DNA from: Pictodentalium vernedei
Taxonomy: Eukaryota > Mollusca > Scaphopoda > Dentaliida > Dentaliidae
DNA length: 64,000 nucleotides
Assembly (NCBI GenBank): GCA_031216915.1
Contig: CM062297.1
Location: forward strand, 539,856,971 to 539,920,970
Direction of reading: 5' to 3'
The notes below the pieces were generated by a model. That model was not told where the DNA came from, did not search any database, and saw only the letters and a list, made by a program, of their open reading frames with translations. Positions 23,419 through 33,000 of this stretch are shown here, piece by piece; position 1 is the first letter of the stretch; each line of letters starts with the position of its first letter. The position numbers were made by a program, and so were the translations under genes.

Positions 23419-24905
23419 ATCTTTTGCCAGCCATAACACTCCTACACTTTCTTATACCAACAAAGGCGAAATTTAGCGTCTGTATGTAATTTGATCAGGA
23501 AAGGGACAAGGGAGGGGGGCCTCGATTGCATCCAATGATGAGTACCCTTTATTCAATGTAACGCCGCGCATTCTTCGACTCCACAGTGCCAAAGCCGTTC
23601 TAAATGTAAATTTGGTAACTATGGGTGACAAGACCAGGGAAGGTAATTCCACCAAGAAAGGGATATTGGATGCGTCCTGATTGTGTTCGATGTAGTGGTG
23701 GTGGTCCGGTCCAGGGAAGAGGTGGTCCGGTTCAGTCCAACTATAGGTGGCCCGATATTCTTGCCTGGACCGGTTCCAGACTGGTCCAATCTTTATAAAA
23801 TACCTTAAATGGAGTGAAATGTGCTAAAATCTTACTTTTGGTAATACCAAATTAAGATTTTAACACATTTGCTTTATTTAAGATATTTTATAATAATTGA
23901 ATTTGTATACGCGTTTGTGTTAAAAAAAGCATCAAGTTACTGCCATCTGGCGGGCAAGCTTGGAAACTCTGGGCATGTTATATAATACATTGTACACACA
24001 TTGTGGAAATGTGTAGTGTATTTTAAAATATTTTCTCATACCCATCATTACTGAGAAGTTAGAGAGCGAATAAACGTGCTTACAACTTGTGACTGTGACT
24101 CACTGTGGGGTCTGTAGTTCACGTTTCTCGCTATCCTCCACATGCTATATGATAGAGCTTTTGTCAGCCAATAACGTCGAGTTAACTCATAACCATAGCA
24201 CTCCTACACTTTCTTATACCAAGAAAGGCGAAATTTAGAGTCTGTATGTAATTTGATCAGGAAAGGGGCACGGGAGGGAGTCTCGATTGCATCCAATGCT
24301 AAGTACCCTTTATTCCATGTATCGCCGCGCATTTTTCGACTCCACAGTGCCAAAGACGTTCCAAATATAAATTTCGTAACTATGGGTGACTAGACCAGAG
24401 AAGGTAATTCCACCAAGAAAGGGATATTGGATGGGTCCTGAATGTGTTCGATGTAGTGGTGGTGGTCCGGTCCAGAGGAGAGGTGGTCCGGTTCAGTCCA
24501 ACTATAGGCGGCCCGATATTCTTGCCTGGACCGGTTCCGGATCGGTCCAATCATTATAAAATATCTTAAATGAAGTGAAATGTGTTAAAATCTTACTTTT
24601 GGTAATACAAAATTAAGATTTTAACACATTTGCTTTTTTAAGATATTTTATAATGATTGAATTGGTATACGCGTTTGTGATAAAAAAGCATCAAGTTACT
24701 GCCAACTGACGGGCAAGCTTGGCAACTCTGGGCATGTTATATAATACATTGTACACACATTGTGGAAAAGTGTAGTGTATTTTGAAATATTTTCTCATAC
24801 CCATCATTACTGAGAAGTTAGAGAGCGAATAAACGTGCTTGCAACTTGTGACAGTGACTCACTGTGGGGTCTGTAGTTCACGTTTCCCACTATCCTGCAC
24901 ATGCT
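23419..24905. repeat. Tandem duplication, 762-bp period, two copies
   Basis: Copy one (about 23,437-24,145) and copy two (24,199-24,905) are alike from cactcctacactttcttata through the MITE-like hairpin to the phrase ctgtagttcacgtttc. Each copy includes the hairpin attataaaatatcttaaat with its inverse (about 23,792-23,898 and 24,552-24,660) and a GGTCCGG-rich block. The duplication carried along the flank and left end of the hAT-like element. Confidence 0.85.
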
Positions 24906-24955
24906 ATATATCATATAGCATGTGGAGGATAGCGGAAACGTGAACTACAGACTAA
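24870..24955. repeat. Palindrome at end of duplicated unit
   Basis: ctgtagttcacgtttcccac ... catgctatatatcatatagcatg ... gcggaaacgtgaactacag. The arms are about 40 bp and almost perfect around an AT-rich centre. Confidence 0.85.
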
Positions 24956-24971
24956 ATGTTATTAGAGCTGA

Positions 24972-25092
24972 AAGACTTGGAGCATTTGCACTATCTATCT
25001 TTAAGTTCTTAGCCAAATCATATATATCATATAGATTATGATTAGGTTAAGAACTTAAAGATGGATAGCGTAAATGCTCCAAGTCTTTCATC
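24972..25092. repeat. Second palindrome, adjacent
   Basis: gaaagacttggagcatttgc is matched by gcaaatgctccaagtctttc-like sequence (gtaaatgctccaagtctttc) at 25,071-25,090. The arms also share atctttaagttctta and its inverse. This gives a stem of about 50 bp. Confidence 0.85.
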
Positions 25093-25419
25093 ACAAAAAC
25101 ATTTTGTTCTTAGCATTGACAACTAACATATTCCAGATAGATTGGTCAATTTCCGAAATGCAAGTATGCGTACCGGTATTCGGTATTGGATTATTGACTT
25201 GGGGTTAGATATTGCCAACTACATGTATTGGCTATATCTCAATTTTCAACCTATCTTCAGTACACTGAAATGTATATGAGCCTATGAGGGTTAGTTGACA
25301 ACTTGACATGGTAATTCCTAATTCGCTTTATTGTCTGACATCAGTCATTGCCACTAGCAATGTGCATACCATTACCCATTGGAATTACGAAACCACTTAC
25401 ACAACTACCATGAATGAAT

Positions 25420-25570
25420 GGCAAGTTTCAGCGCACCGAAGGCGCACATGAACAATGTGGGATTTAAATCCCTTACAACCCGAATAACTTTATTTGCTTT
25501 ATAACTTTATTTGCTTCCGAATCCACGAGCGTCGGAAACGAGAACCAATAATCTTTTAGGTTTAAGTGTG
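25420..25570. repeat. Dispersed repeat with GCGC-CTTCGG hairpin
   Basis: The stretch is an inverse, diverged copy of about 58,385-58,500. Both contain a sequence like ctcgtggatttataagcaaa-taaagttat, a tttcaatccca block and a CGCCTTCGGCGC motif. Function unknown. Confidence 0.55.
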
Positions 25571-26112
25571 CGCAACTACCATGTTCTCGATATTTTGGCT
25601 CATATCTGACATATTGGGTATTACCCAAATTACCCAATGTGTCATATTCAACCATCTGGCATCTGCCAACGGCCCAACATTCAAGTCAGTAAACGTTTAC
25701 CATGTGACATCGTCGTGATTGAAGATTGTTAGTTTGTTACTAAACCACTTGATTGCATTCTCTGAAGTCGCTGGAATCAAAAGACAGAGGCGGTACTCGG
25801 TAGTCACTGTCGTTTGATGTCACCGACATCAAAGAATGTATCTGACGAGCTGTTATGAGATCTCACGCCAGATGACCAGACATTTGCGACACTGTGTATT
25901 GAGTCTATTGACTGGTAATTGGAGCTTCGGATTTCCGTACCAGGTAACCCAGTGCTAAAGCTAGGCATACATCTATTTATTGAAGTCTGCGAACCGGTCC
26001 AGTACCGAATCGTCATGTGTGGACCGGTCCAATGACGGAGGTCCGGTCCTGGACCGCCGACCGTGCCAGGGTTTTTTTGCGGCCCGGTCCGCATCCCTAG
26101 TTCGATGTCGCT

Positions 26113-26640
26113 TTAACCCTTTACCTACAGCAGTCCTATATTTTCACATATATTGAACTGAAAATTGCCACCTAGGGGGAATTTTTTATTAGGTGTAATA
26201 AAGAGAGGGTCAATTTCCTGTGCGACGTACCAACCATTAAATCTGCAAGCAGTGCAATAACCTGTTGTACACCTATGGATGTCGAGATAGTGAGCTGAAA
26301 TTTGGTGCTTAGGTTTAATTTTGTATCAGGAGTTACATTGGTAGGGTGAATTTTACATTCGACGTTGTGCTAATACTTCGACCAAAAGAAATATGTACAC
26401 GTACATGTTCAGAAATTCAGTACCTAGAGGTATTTTTTTATTAGGAGTAACATGGCGGGGGAATTTAGGTAGATATTTGTTTTAACCCCTTATTCATCAA
26501 CCCTTCGTGCAGTGCGGTATGCTCTACGGATATTGAGCTAAAATTTGTCAACTCAATAATTTTACAAGAAAGGGGACATGGGTTGGTCCTGATTGCGTCT
26601 TGTGTTGCCTTAACCCTTCAGCCACTGCAACTACGGGATG
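26113..26640. repeat. Diverged tandem repeat, ~120-140-bp unit, with TTAACCC motifs
   Basis: Related blocks tattgaactgaaaattg, gtgagctgaaatttgg and tattgagctaaaatttg occur at about 26,151, 26,289 and 26,530, with a weaker one near 26,409. TTAACCC(C/T)TT phrases sit at 26,113, 26,473 and 26,609. They resemble MITE left ends but have no matching right ends nearby. Confidence 0.5.
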
Positions 26641-26649
26641 TCAGAGAAA

Positions 26650-27176
26650 TATACCAGTGATTGAAAGCTTGGAGAGCCGGTGGAATATTAATGCATACCA
26701 CGGGTACCTCTGCTATTTGTAAATAGGTGTAAGTTTATCAAAATAGTGCCTGGTGAGTTTATAAAAATTTGTCCGTGTACTTTGTGTTAGTCAGATTGTA
26801 TGGGGACATTAGTAGTTAGTACAGCATTTTCTCTACAAAATCGACTTTCATTTAAATACAGCTGTAATTGGGTTATATGCAACTGATAAACAAACTGCTT
26901 ATTGTGAGTTTGTTTTATTACCCCTTTCTTCTTTATGGTTAGTGTCATTGAGACCTTGCTCAAAGGTACAAGAAAGCATACACCAGCTGGTGATATTCTT
27001 CCGAGCAAACGTTCTCATAGCATTGTCCCTCGTGCAGTCTCCAAAAGTTGGAACGCATATACGTGCCTACAGTACATGCCTGGAGAATCTACCTGGGTGA
27101 CAAAGTTACCATGAGCATTGTCGCAAACGGCTCAGAGGCAGATAGTCCAGGCACATTAGACATAAAAATGAGAAAG
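26650..27176. other. No gene recognised
   Basis: AT-rich flank of the next element. No coding or repeat signal was identified. Confidence 0.4.
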
Positions 27177-27178
27177 TA

Positions 27179-27278
27179 AGGAAAAAAATCGGAGAAAGCT
27201 GATTTGTTTATATGTTTCCGGGACACACATTGCGGATAAAGTGTGAAAAGTCCCCGCGAATCCGAGTTAAGCTTTTTT
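27179..27278 (+). repeat. Left terminal inverted repeat of the nuclease element
   Basis: The outer 27 bp are near-perfect. A 40-bp unmatched stretch follows, then a matching inner block at 27,246-27,278. Confidence 0.75.
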
Positions 27279-27840
27279 AGTTATAGCGTTTTTTTGATGA
27301 AAAAAAAAAAATAAAAAAATATTTCTCATTCTTATTCGCCTTAGTAGGGTGAGAATCATAAATGTCGTGCTGAATTATATTGAGAATACATATCCCCAAC
27401 AGAAAATGCCAACTTTTTACCAATCCTCACACTCAATGGTGAAATATTCACGAAAATGTACGAAATTACGAAAAAAAATTTATTGTTTTCATAGACACAA
27501 CGGTACACAACGTCCATTAAATCAAATCTACGACTACTTTGGAAGTTAAATTATATATCAAAAATTGCAGAAAAGCAGTGGCTTTATAATGATATATAAC
27601 AATAGTCATTTATTCCATCATGAACTGGTGAAACGTGTGAAATATTAACCATACCTCCTAAACTCGAATTCAAACGGCATCGACTTTTCTCATTCAAATC
27701 CCGTATTATAGCATCATTGTTTCAATTTCCATGTTCGATTAAATCACATAATGTGGTGTTCGCCTACACTCAAGATGCATTGGCATGTAATGTGTGCACG
27801 CCCTTGATGTGTACTCTCTGGTGAATTCGGGTACATCCCT

Positions 27841-30084
27841 TTGAAAGGTTACAGTAAACCAAGCAAATCGGGTCTTGACGAAATTGTGATGAAGGATTTA
27901 TCAACTTTGGGTGAATCTGATCCGAAAAATTTGAAACTCGCAAAAACAGTCGACAGTCTTTGGTCTTTGACGCATGTACTGAGAGTACCTTGCCCATCTT
28001 GGGCTGGATATATGCACATTGTCACATCATCAGATGATTATGAAGCAAGTGATGTCGAGATACTTCCCTTTATTAATTTTGATCCATCCAACCCGAGCAC
28101 AATTTACACTGCTCTCATGTTTGCACAAACTGAATGTGAGAAACAGGGACTGAACGTTTGTCCAGTGACGTTTGACCAACCACTTTATATCAAAGCAGTG
28201 GAGATTGTGTCTTCGTCAGATAAGTTGACAAAAGTTTTCGTTAGACTCGGCGGCTTCCATATGATTATGTCATATTTAGGGGCAATTGGTTCGATCATGG
28301 CTGGTAGCGGCTTGGATGAACTTTGGGGGACTGTTTATGCTGGTGGGTCAATCCATCATTTGATCAGTGGTCATGCATATTCAAGAGCAGTTCGTGCCCA
28401 TTTGCTAACACAAATTGCCATTACAAAACTTGTGTTTGAAGAAAGCCGAACACTAGATAACATAGACTGCACAGAAGTCAATGAAATATTCTGTGGACTT
28501 GCCAGAGGTGACTGTACAACAGCTGACGCTGTCAATCAAGAAAGTGTCAACCATCTACTGTCAAAATTACACGAACTGCTCCAGAATGCGTCCGTAGGAC
28601 GCACAGGAAGGCTTTGGGTACAATACTACGAGCAAATAGGTCTTCTCCAGTTGTTCTTGAGAGCAGAGCGCACAGGCGACTGGGAACTCCACACATATTG
28701 TGTTCGCAATATGATTCCAGTATTTCACGCAGGTGGTCATTTTGCATACGCAAAAAGTTCTCATCTCTATTTGCAGCAGATGAATGAGCTAACAGAAATA
28801 ATGCAACAGGATGATTTGAAGCTGTTCACTGAGAAAGGTTACTTTACCATAAGGCGCTCAGATAAATTCTGGGACGGGATATATTCTGATCAGACCATAG
28901 AGCAGTGTTTAATGAGAATGTTCAAGCTCCCTGGTGGTCTCACACATGGCAGGGGAATAACCGATAGCACTGTTGCGAAATGGGTACATGGACTACCTCT
29001 TTGCCTTCCGATATGTAATGCTCTCGAAAATTTTGTTCATGTTCACACTGGTCATGGCGAACAACATCGGGATCTCCGTCAAAGTTCACAATTGACTGAT
29101 GCCAATGATATCACCAAATTATTGAACTGGCTCAAAGTGCATTCCCACTTTCAGAATAGAGATCCACTACAATTAGTCTCTATAGCGACCGGGCTTGTGG
29201 CCGACGAAACTGTGAACTGTGACCAAGTTCGCAAAATTGGTGAATGTTGCGTATCGAATGTTGTAAGCAAAACGTTCAACAGCATCAAACTACGACGTGT
29301 TGACACTGTGAAGTCTTTCGCATCGATGGCAAATAGCATCAAAGTCCGTGGAAGTAAGGTAGTGATTGACCCCACAATTCTGTTCAACCGCATCACATGT
29401 GTTATTCAGTTACAAGCAGAGATAGAAGAGTATCTCAAATATGAACTCGCCCCGAAACCACCAGCATTGTTTGATTCTGCTGGAATGAGGAAGACACAGA
29501 AAAGCACGCTCGGTAAGATCCTCAAAACATACGGTTCCGAGCAAACTAAAATCCCAGAACATTCTCTGTTTGTTGTAGATGGTGGATTTTTATTGAGGGC
29601 AGTTGTATGGCCTAAACAGTCGTCATATAAGGACATATGTACATCATATTCCAATTATCTAGTGAGACATTTTGGGGCGAACGTCGTGGTTGTTTTTGAT
29701 GGTTATGCTTGTACAATGTCGACAAAGGGCATGGAACAAGCCCGTAGATCTAAAGACAGGTATTCCATTGATATCAATATCTCACCCGAGTTACCAGCCA
29801 CCACACCCCAATCCGATTTCCTTGCAAATGCCAAGAACAAAACCCAACTGATCGATCTTCTAATGCAGGAGCTATCTGCTATCAATATTCAGTCCAAGCA
29901 GGCCGAGGCTGATGCTGATGTACTGATAGCCGAAACTGCACTTGACATCGCTCAAGATGACAACAATGTTGTCGTTGTGGGAACAGACACAGACTTGTTA
30001 GTCATTCTTACCTCTCGAGTTCAACCGGGATGTAATATTCACATGATGTATTCCATTACCCCCAAACTTACTAGTTTCAATTAG
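27841..30084 (+). CDS. Large uncharacterised protein with XPG/FEN1-like nuclease region, N-terminal part
   Basis: 747 codons are open from a TTG at 27,841; the first in-frame ATG is at 27,889, and a stop lies at 27,805-27,807. An upstream exon or lost N-terminus is possible because similar proteins seem longer. Residues ~110-300 hold the conserved-looking stretches TFDQPLYIKAVEI, VRLGGFHMIMSYLGAIG and LRAERTGDWELH. Residues ~575-722 look like a PIN/XPG nuclease: VVDGG, VVFDGY, STKG, EADADVLI and GTDTDLLV, where acidic residues would bind metal. The frame ends at TAG just after the GTDTDLLV strand, before the expected third motif, which is present in the next frame. I recall this as a widespread unannotated family in marine invertebrates; the nuclease assignment is inferred from motifs. 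Confidence 0.75.
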   Translation: MKGYSKPSKSGLDEIVMKDLSTLGESDPKNLKLAKTVDSLWSLTHVLRVPCPSWAGYMHIVTSSDDYEASDVEILPFINFDPSNPSTIYTALMFAQTECEKQGLNVCPVTFDQPLYIKAVEIVSSSDKLTKVFVRLGGFHMIMSYLGAIGSIMAGSGLDELWGTVYAGGSIHHLISGHAYSRAVRAHLLTQIAITKLVFEESRTLDNIDCTEVNEIFCGLARGDCTTADAVNQESVNHLLSKLHELLQNASVGRTGRLWVQYYEQIGLLQLFLRAERTGDWELHTYCVRNMIPVFHAGGHFAYAKSSHLYLQQMNELTEIMQQDDLKLFTEKGYFTIRRSDKFWDGIYSDQTIEQCLMRMFKLPGGLTHGRGITDSTVAKWVHGLPLCLPICNALENFVHVHTGHGEQHRDLRQSSQLTDANDITKLLNWLKVHSHFQNRDPLQLVSIATGLVADETVNCDQVRKIGECCVSNVVSKTFNSIKLRRVDTVKSFASMANSIKVRGSKVVIDPTILFNRITCVIQLQAEIEEYLKYELAPKPPALFDSAGMRKTQKSTLGKILKTYGSEQTKIPEHSLFVVDGGFLLRAVVWPKQSSYKDICTSYSNYLVRHFGANVVVVFDGYACTMSTKGMEQARRSKDRYSIDINISPELPATTPQSDFLANAKNKTQLIDLLMQELSAINIQSKQAEADADVLIAETALDIAQDDNNVVVVGTDTDLLVILTSRVQPGCNIHMMYSITPKLTSFN

Positions 30085-30100
30085 TGAAATAGCAACCAAA

Positions 30101-30739
30101 ATGGGTGACCATAGAAGCAACCTCCTTGTAGCACATTCTATAAGTGGTTGTGACACTACTTCTGCACTCTTTCGAGTTGGTAAGAAGAAAGTATTCAGTA
30201 CAATTGTCTCCGATGTTACTAGCGACTCACAACAGTATGTCAACACAATTTTGGCGGATGACAGTACACCAAGTGCAGTAGCCACTGCCGGGGAACAACT
30301 TCTCCTGATCTTATACGAGAGTAAAACTGTTTCCTCTCTCGACCAATATAGATATGTCACTTACAAGCGTTATGTAGCAAAATCTAAACTGAATAAACCC
30401 ATCGACCTAGCCTCACTCCCACCAAGCAGCGATGCTGCACAACAACATGTCTACAGATGTTATCTCCAGGTCCAACAATGGCTGGGCACTTCGCTTCCTC
30501 CGACGGATTGGGGGTGGTCGCTAGACAATGGACTTCTTGTACCGACTGCAGCCACAAAGCCATGTGCCCCCGATAACCTACTGAATCTGATCAGTTGTGG
30601 TTGCAAGAGTGCTTGTACAAAAAGGTGTGGGTGTCAGAAGGCAGGACTCTCTTGCTCAGGTTTGTGTAATTGCAGTTCGGATTCTTGTAACAACCACAGA
30701 AACACTGTCCTGTCGGAAATTTCTGAGTTCGATGAATAA
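30101..30739 (+). CDS. C-terminal part of the nuclease-like protein, with cysteine-rich tail
   Basis: 212 codons, shifted one base relative to the upstream frame. It opens with LLVAHSISGCDTTSALF. SGCDTTSAL fits the conserved GxDxT loop of XPG/FEN1 nucleases that follows the TDTD motif, so both pieces are one gene. In-frame sequence continues upstream of the ATG to about 30,064. Residues 166-196 form a cysteine cluster (CGCKSACTKRCGCQKAGLSC, then CNCSSDSC), resembling tesmin/CXC-type zinc-binding repeats. The protein ends in an acidic SEISEFDE. A direct repeat acattctgtaaatattattt lies 80-130 bp downstream. Confidence 0.75.
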   Translation: MGDHRSNLLVAHSISGCDTTSALFRVGKKKVFSTIVSDVTSDSQQYVNTILADDSTPSAVATAGEQLLLILYESKTVSSLDQYRYVTYKRYVAKSKLNKPIDLASLPPSSDAAQQHVYRCYLQVQQWLGTSLPPTDWGWSLDNGLLVPTAATKPCAPDNLLNLISCGCKSACTKRCGCQKAGLSCSGLCNCSSDSCNNHRNTVLSEISEFDE

Positions 30740-30865
30740 TATGTATATAGGTCATGTCATTTCTGTATATAGCGTTGATAATAGTCAATGTAACTTAATC
30801 CATGTTGTGATTTGTACATTCTGTAAATATTATTTATTGATTTTTGTACATTCTGTAAATATTAT

Positions 30866-31066
30866 TTATTGATCTAATGCTGCCAGACACAGACGTGTCT
30901 GTTCGGTCCCAAGCCCGAAAATAGTTGAGTTCTCATGCTGACGAATTTTATGCCAAAAGGGGAACTCGGCCAGAAGCAGAGGGGGTCTTCCATAATGTCT
31001 ATTTTGTAAGCAATGATAAAAGTCTTCAAATGGTGGTGGATTTTTTATCGTCTGTCCAACTAACAT
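30866..31066 (-). CDS. Possible short convergent protein
   Basis: 66 codons from an ATG at 31,066. The frame stays open upstream to about 31,150, giving over 90 codons without a stop in AT-rich DNA. The peptide is not low-complexity (for example FEDFYHCLQNRHYGRPPLLL). It lies tail-to-tail with the nuclease gene inside the same element, and an AATAAA-like signal follows at about 30,840. I do not recognise it. It could be an exon or a chance frame. Confidence 0.3.
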   Translation of the reverse strand: MLVGQTIKNPPPFEDFYHCLQNRHYGRPPLLLAEFPFWHKIRQHENSTIFGLGTEQTRLCLAALDQ

Positions 31067-31332
31067 CCCGTTCTGTACTACGACCCTTTGGGCAAATCCG
31101 TTAGGAAAATCGTCATTTTTTGCGTAAATCCGATACTTTTTTGTGAATTTTCAATAATTTTTCGCAAAAATTGTCACAGAATGCACATTTTCCTCTAGGT
31201 AAATGTATATTAGACATTATGTAGCTCGAAATACGCGTAAACAAAAAATACAGTTGGATCAATTCGAGGTTACAAAATTCGTGCGATTTTTTTTTATTTT
31301 TTTCAAACGCGTTTTCGAAAAAAGGCTGTAGA

Positions 31333-31433
31333 AAAAAAAGCTCAACTGGGATTTTAGGGGACTTTTGTCTAATCGTTCAGTGACATGTACTCGACATTCC
31401 CTGAAAAAATCAGCTTTCTCCGATTTTTTTCCC
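31333..31433 (-). repeat. Right terminal inverted repeat of the nuclease element
   Basis: Inverse of 27,179-27,278. The outer 27 bp lie at 31,407-31,433 and the inner block at 31,333-31,366. Confidence 0.75.
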
Positions 31434-31589
31434 TAGTGAAACCTAATGTTGGGCTAAGAGTTAGGAAGAAAGGGGAACTATTACCACCCTTCATTAACAA
31501 ACTAAGCGAATTTCAGAAGGAACAGCAGTTGACTATTGATTCCCATAACTCTTTCAAGGGCTTTCTACGGGCAGGGAAAGCCCGTGATT

Positions 31590-31812
31590 CTACACAATTA
31601 ATCCGTCTAATTATTTTATTTTATTTAAAGTTTCAAAAAAATTCAACAAAACCATATCATGTGACCCCCTCATGGGAACGAGATCGACGAGATTCCGTCA
31701 GTGAGAGGTCGCATGATATGGTTTTGTAGAAATTGTTTGAAAATTAATTTTTTCAACTGCTTAATTTGTAAATTACGCGGGTGGATGCGGCTGATTCGTT
31801 TTTAAAGGGTCA
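31590..31812. mobile_element. Diverged palindromic MITE, same family as copy 3
   Basis: The inner arms caaaaccatatcatgtgacc and gcatgatatggttttg match copy 3, and the right arm shares the cgcgggtggatgcggctgattcg segment (inverse of the left arm of copy 3). The TTAACCC ends are eroded (tttaaagggt at the right), so this is an older copy. Confidence 0.65.
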
Positions 31813-31978
31813 AGTTGTGCGACAACCGTAATTTTCATATAAACAAGACAGGAAACTCTACGTAATTGTCTGGTTCTAAATCAGACGAAGAACCATTCGT
31901 TTTGGTTCTTAGATGGGTTTTGGTTCTACTTGGAATTACATTTAGCGTGGATTTCTCTGAGTGAATGGTGGTTACCCG

Positions 31979-32325
31979 TTCTCGTGGCTTTACATCGTGG
32001 ACTTCAAAAAGATCTGTGATTCAATCCTGACCAGTGGTAACTGAGTTGTGTCCTTGGGCAAGTCACTTAATCCCGATTGCCCATGGGGAGGGGCGGGGGG
32101 GGGGGGGGCACAATGGTGCTGTGTACTAAGGCGTACTACACGTCGATGGTGCACTTGCCTTTAACTGCAACTAACTTTGTTTTACAGAGTTAGTACGTTG
32201 GAGAGACTGACCGTTGCTCTGCGGTTCTCTCTGGATACTCCTGCTTCGTCCACTCGCAAAACTGCCCGACACGATGTACCCCCTGGGTGTTGACAATGCC
32301 GTTAAAGCCCGATAAATAAACAAGC
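31979..32325 (+). mobile_element. Degenerate tRNA-derived SINE
   Basis: Same family as 7244-7606 in the opposite orientation. The head is mutated: box A region gtggctttacatcgtgg, box B region tgattcaatcc. The central gtgtccttgggcaagtcac is intact. A G-run expansion at about 32,093-32,108 interrupts the middle. The tail reads ataaataaa. The pol III promoter is probably dead. Confidence 0.75.
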
Positions 32326-32338
32326 ATATGGTGTTTAT

Positions 32339-32377
32339 AAGCACTATATATAGGTTACATACCTATATATAGTGCTT
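32339..32377. repeat. Perfect 16-bp stem hairpin
   Basis: aagcactatatatagg, loop ttacata, then the exact inverse. It lies just after the SINE tail. Confidence 0.85.
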
Positions 32378-32379
32378 AC

Positions 32380-32892
32380 ATATCTTAGTGAATATTTTTT
32401 TCCACTGGTTACACATCACATTACCATTTACGGTGAATTCGGGGTGATGGGTATGGACAGGGTCTCATTGTGAATAGATGGTGGGGTAGTCACATTCTGT
32501 TTGAGTGATAGGACAGGTGATTATGTCTCCCTTGGAATGAGTCACATGGTGTGCTGGCGATTGTCCTGGTCGTGTCTCTGAGACGAATCACTGAGTGGAG
32601 GGGTCAAGTCGAGTGGTATGGTCGAAGCGCGAGGTCTAGTGAGTCGAATGGGTGACGGGGTTCGAACGTCGTTGTCAGGTCACACAATGGAAGTAGAGGA
32701 TGGTAGATGCAGGTCGGGGGTGGTGAGAAAGTAGGGGTGTTGTGCTACTAGGTTGTGGGAACTTTGATTGCAAGTCAACTTGGAGCATCAATTCTAGCGG
32801 TATATTTACAGTTCTTTGGCCTTTTGTATTCAAGTACTGCTCATTTGGAGTTGCTCGTAGAAATTCTGTGTATGTGTGGTATGTTCATCATT
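32380..32892. other. No gene recognised; GT-rich
   Basis: A G/T-rich stretch with many gtggt and gggtg phrases. No coding or repeat structure was identified. Confidence 0.4.
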
Positions 32893-33000
32893 ATCAACGA
32901 AAGCCATGTCATATGCATAGATAGGTAGTTACCAACAAAAACTTCCATCAACGAAAGCCATGTCATATGCATAGATAGGTAGTTACCAACAAAAACTTCC
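32893..33000. repeat. Perfect 54-bp tandem duplication
   Basis: atcaacgaaagccatgtcat ... aaaaacttcc is repeated immediately (32,893-32,946 and 32,947-33,000) without a visible mismatch. It is either very recent or an assembly artefact. Confidence 0.9.

Larger units (their letters stand above)
24454..26099. mobile_element. hAT-like non-autonomous element, 8-bp target duplication
   Basis: The left end reads TAGTGGTGGTGGTCCGGTCC and the right end, inverted, TAGGGATGCGGACCGGGCC. GTTCGATG is found directly outside both (24,446-24,453 and 26,100-26,107), and again at 23,685-23,692 in the duplicated flank. An 8-bp duplication and TAGGGATG-like ends suit hAT transposons. The interior consists of palindromes and GGTCC-rich blocks with no transposase frame. 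If the 23,685 copy is taken as the left edge, the element would be 23,693-26,099. Confidence 0.6.
27179..31433 (+). mobile_element. TA-flanked TIR element carrying an XPG/FEN1-like nuclease gene
   Basis: The left end, (A)GGAAAAAAATCGGAGAAAGC continuing TGATTT, is answered exactly by its inverse ending at 31,433: 26 of 27 positions match. A second inverted block follows further in (27,246-27,278 against 31,333-31,366: AAAAGTCCCC ... GAGTTAAGCTTTTTT). TA lies directly outside both ends (27,177-27,178 and 31,434-31,435). The 4,255-bp body carries one long plus-strand gene, broken once, and a possible short minus-strand frame near the right end. No DDE transposase was recognised. Confidence 0.7.

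Noticed and set aside
27179-31433. Tc1/mariner element, because of the TA flanks
   Set aside because: No DDE/D transposase or helix-turn-helix motif was seen. The gene content and TIR structure differ. TA at the ends alone is weak evidence.
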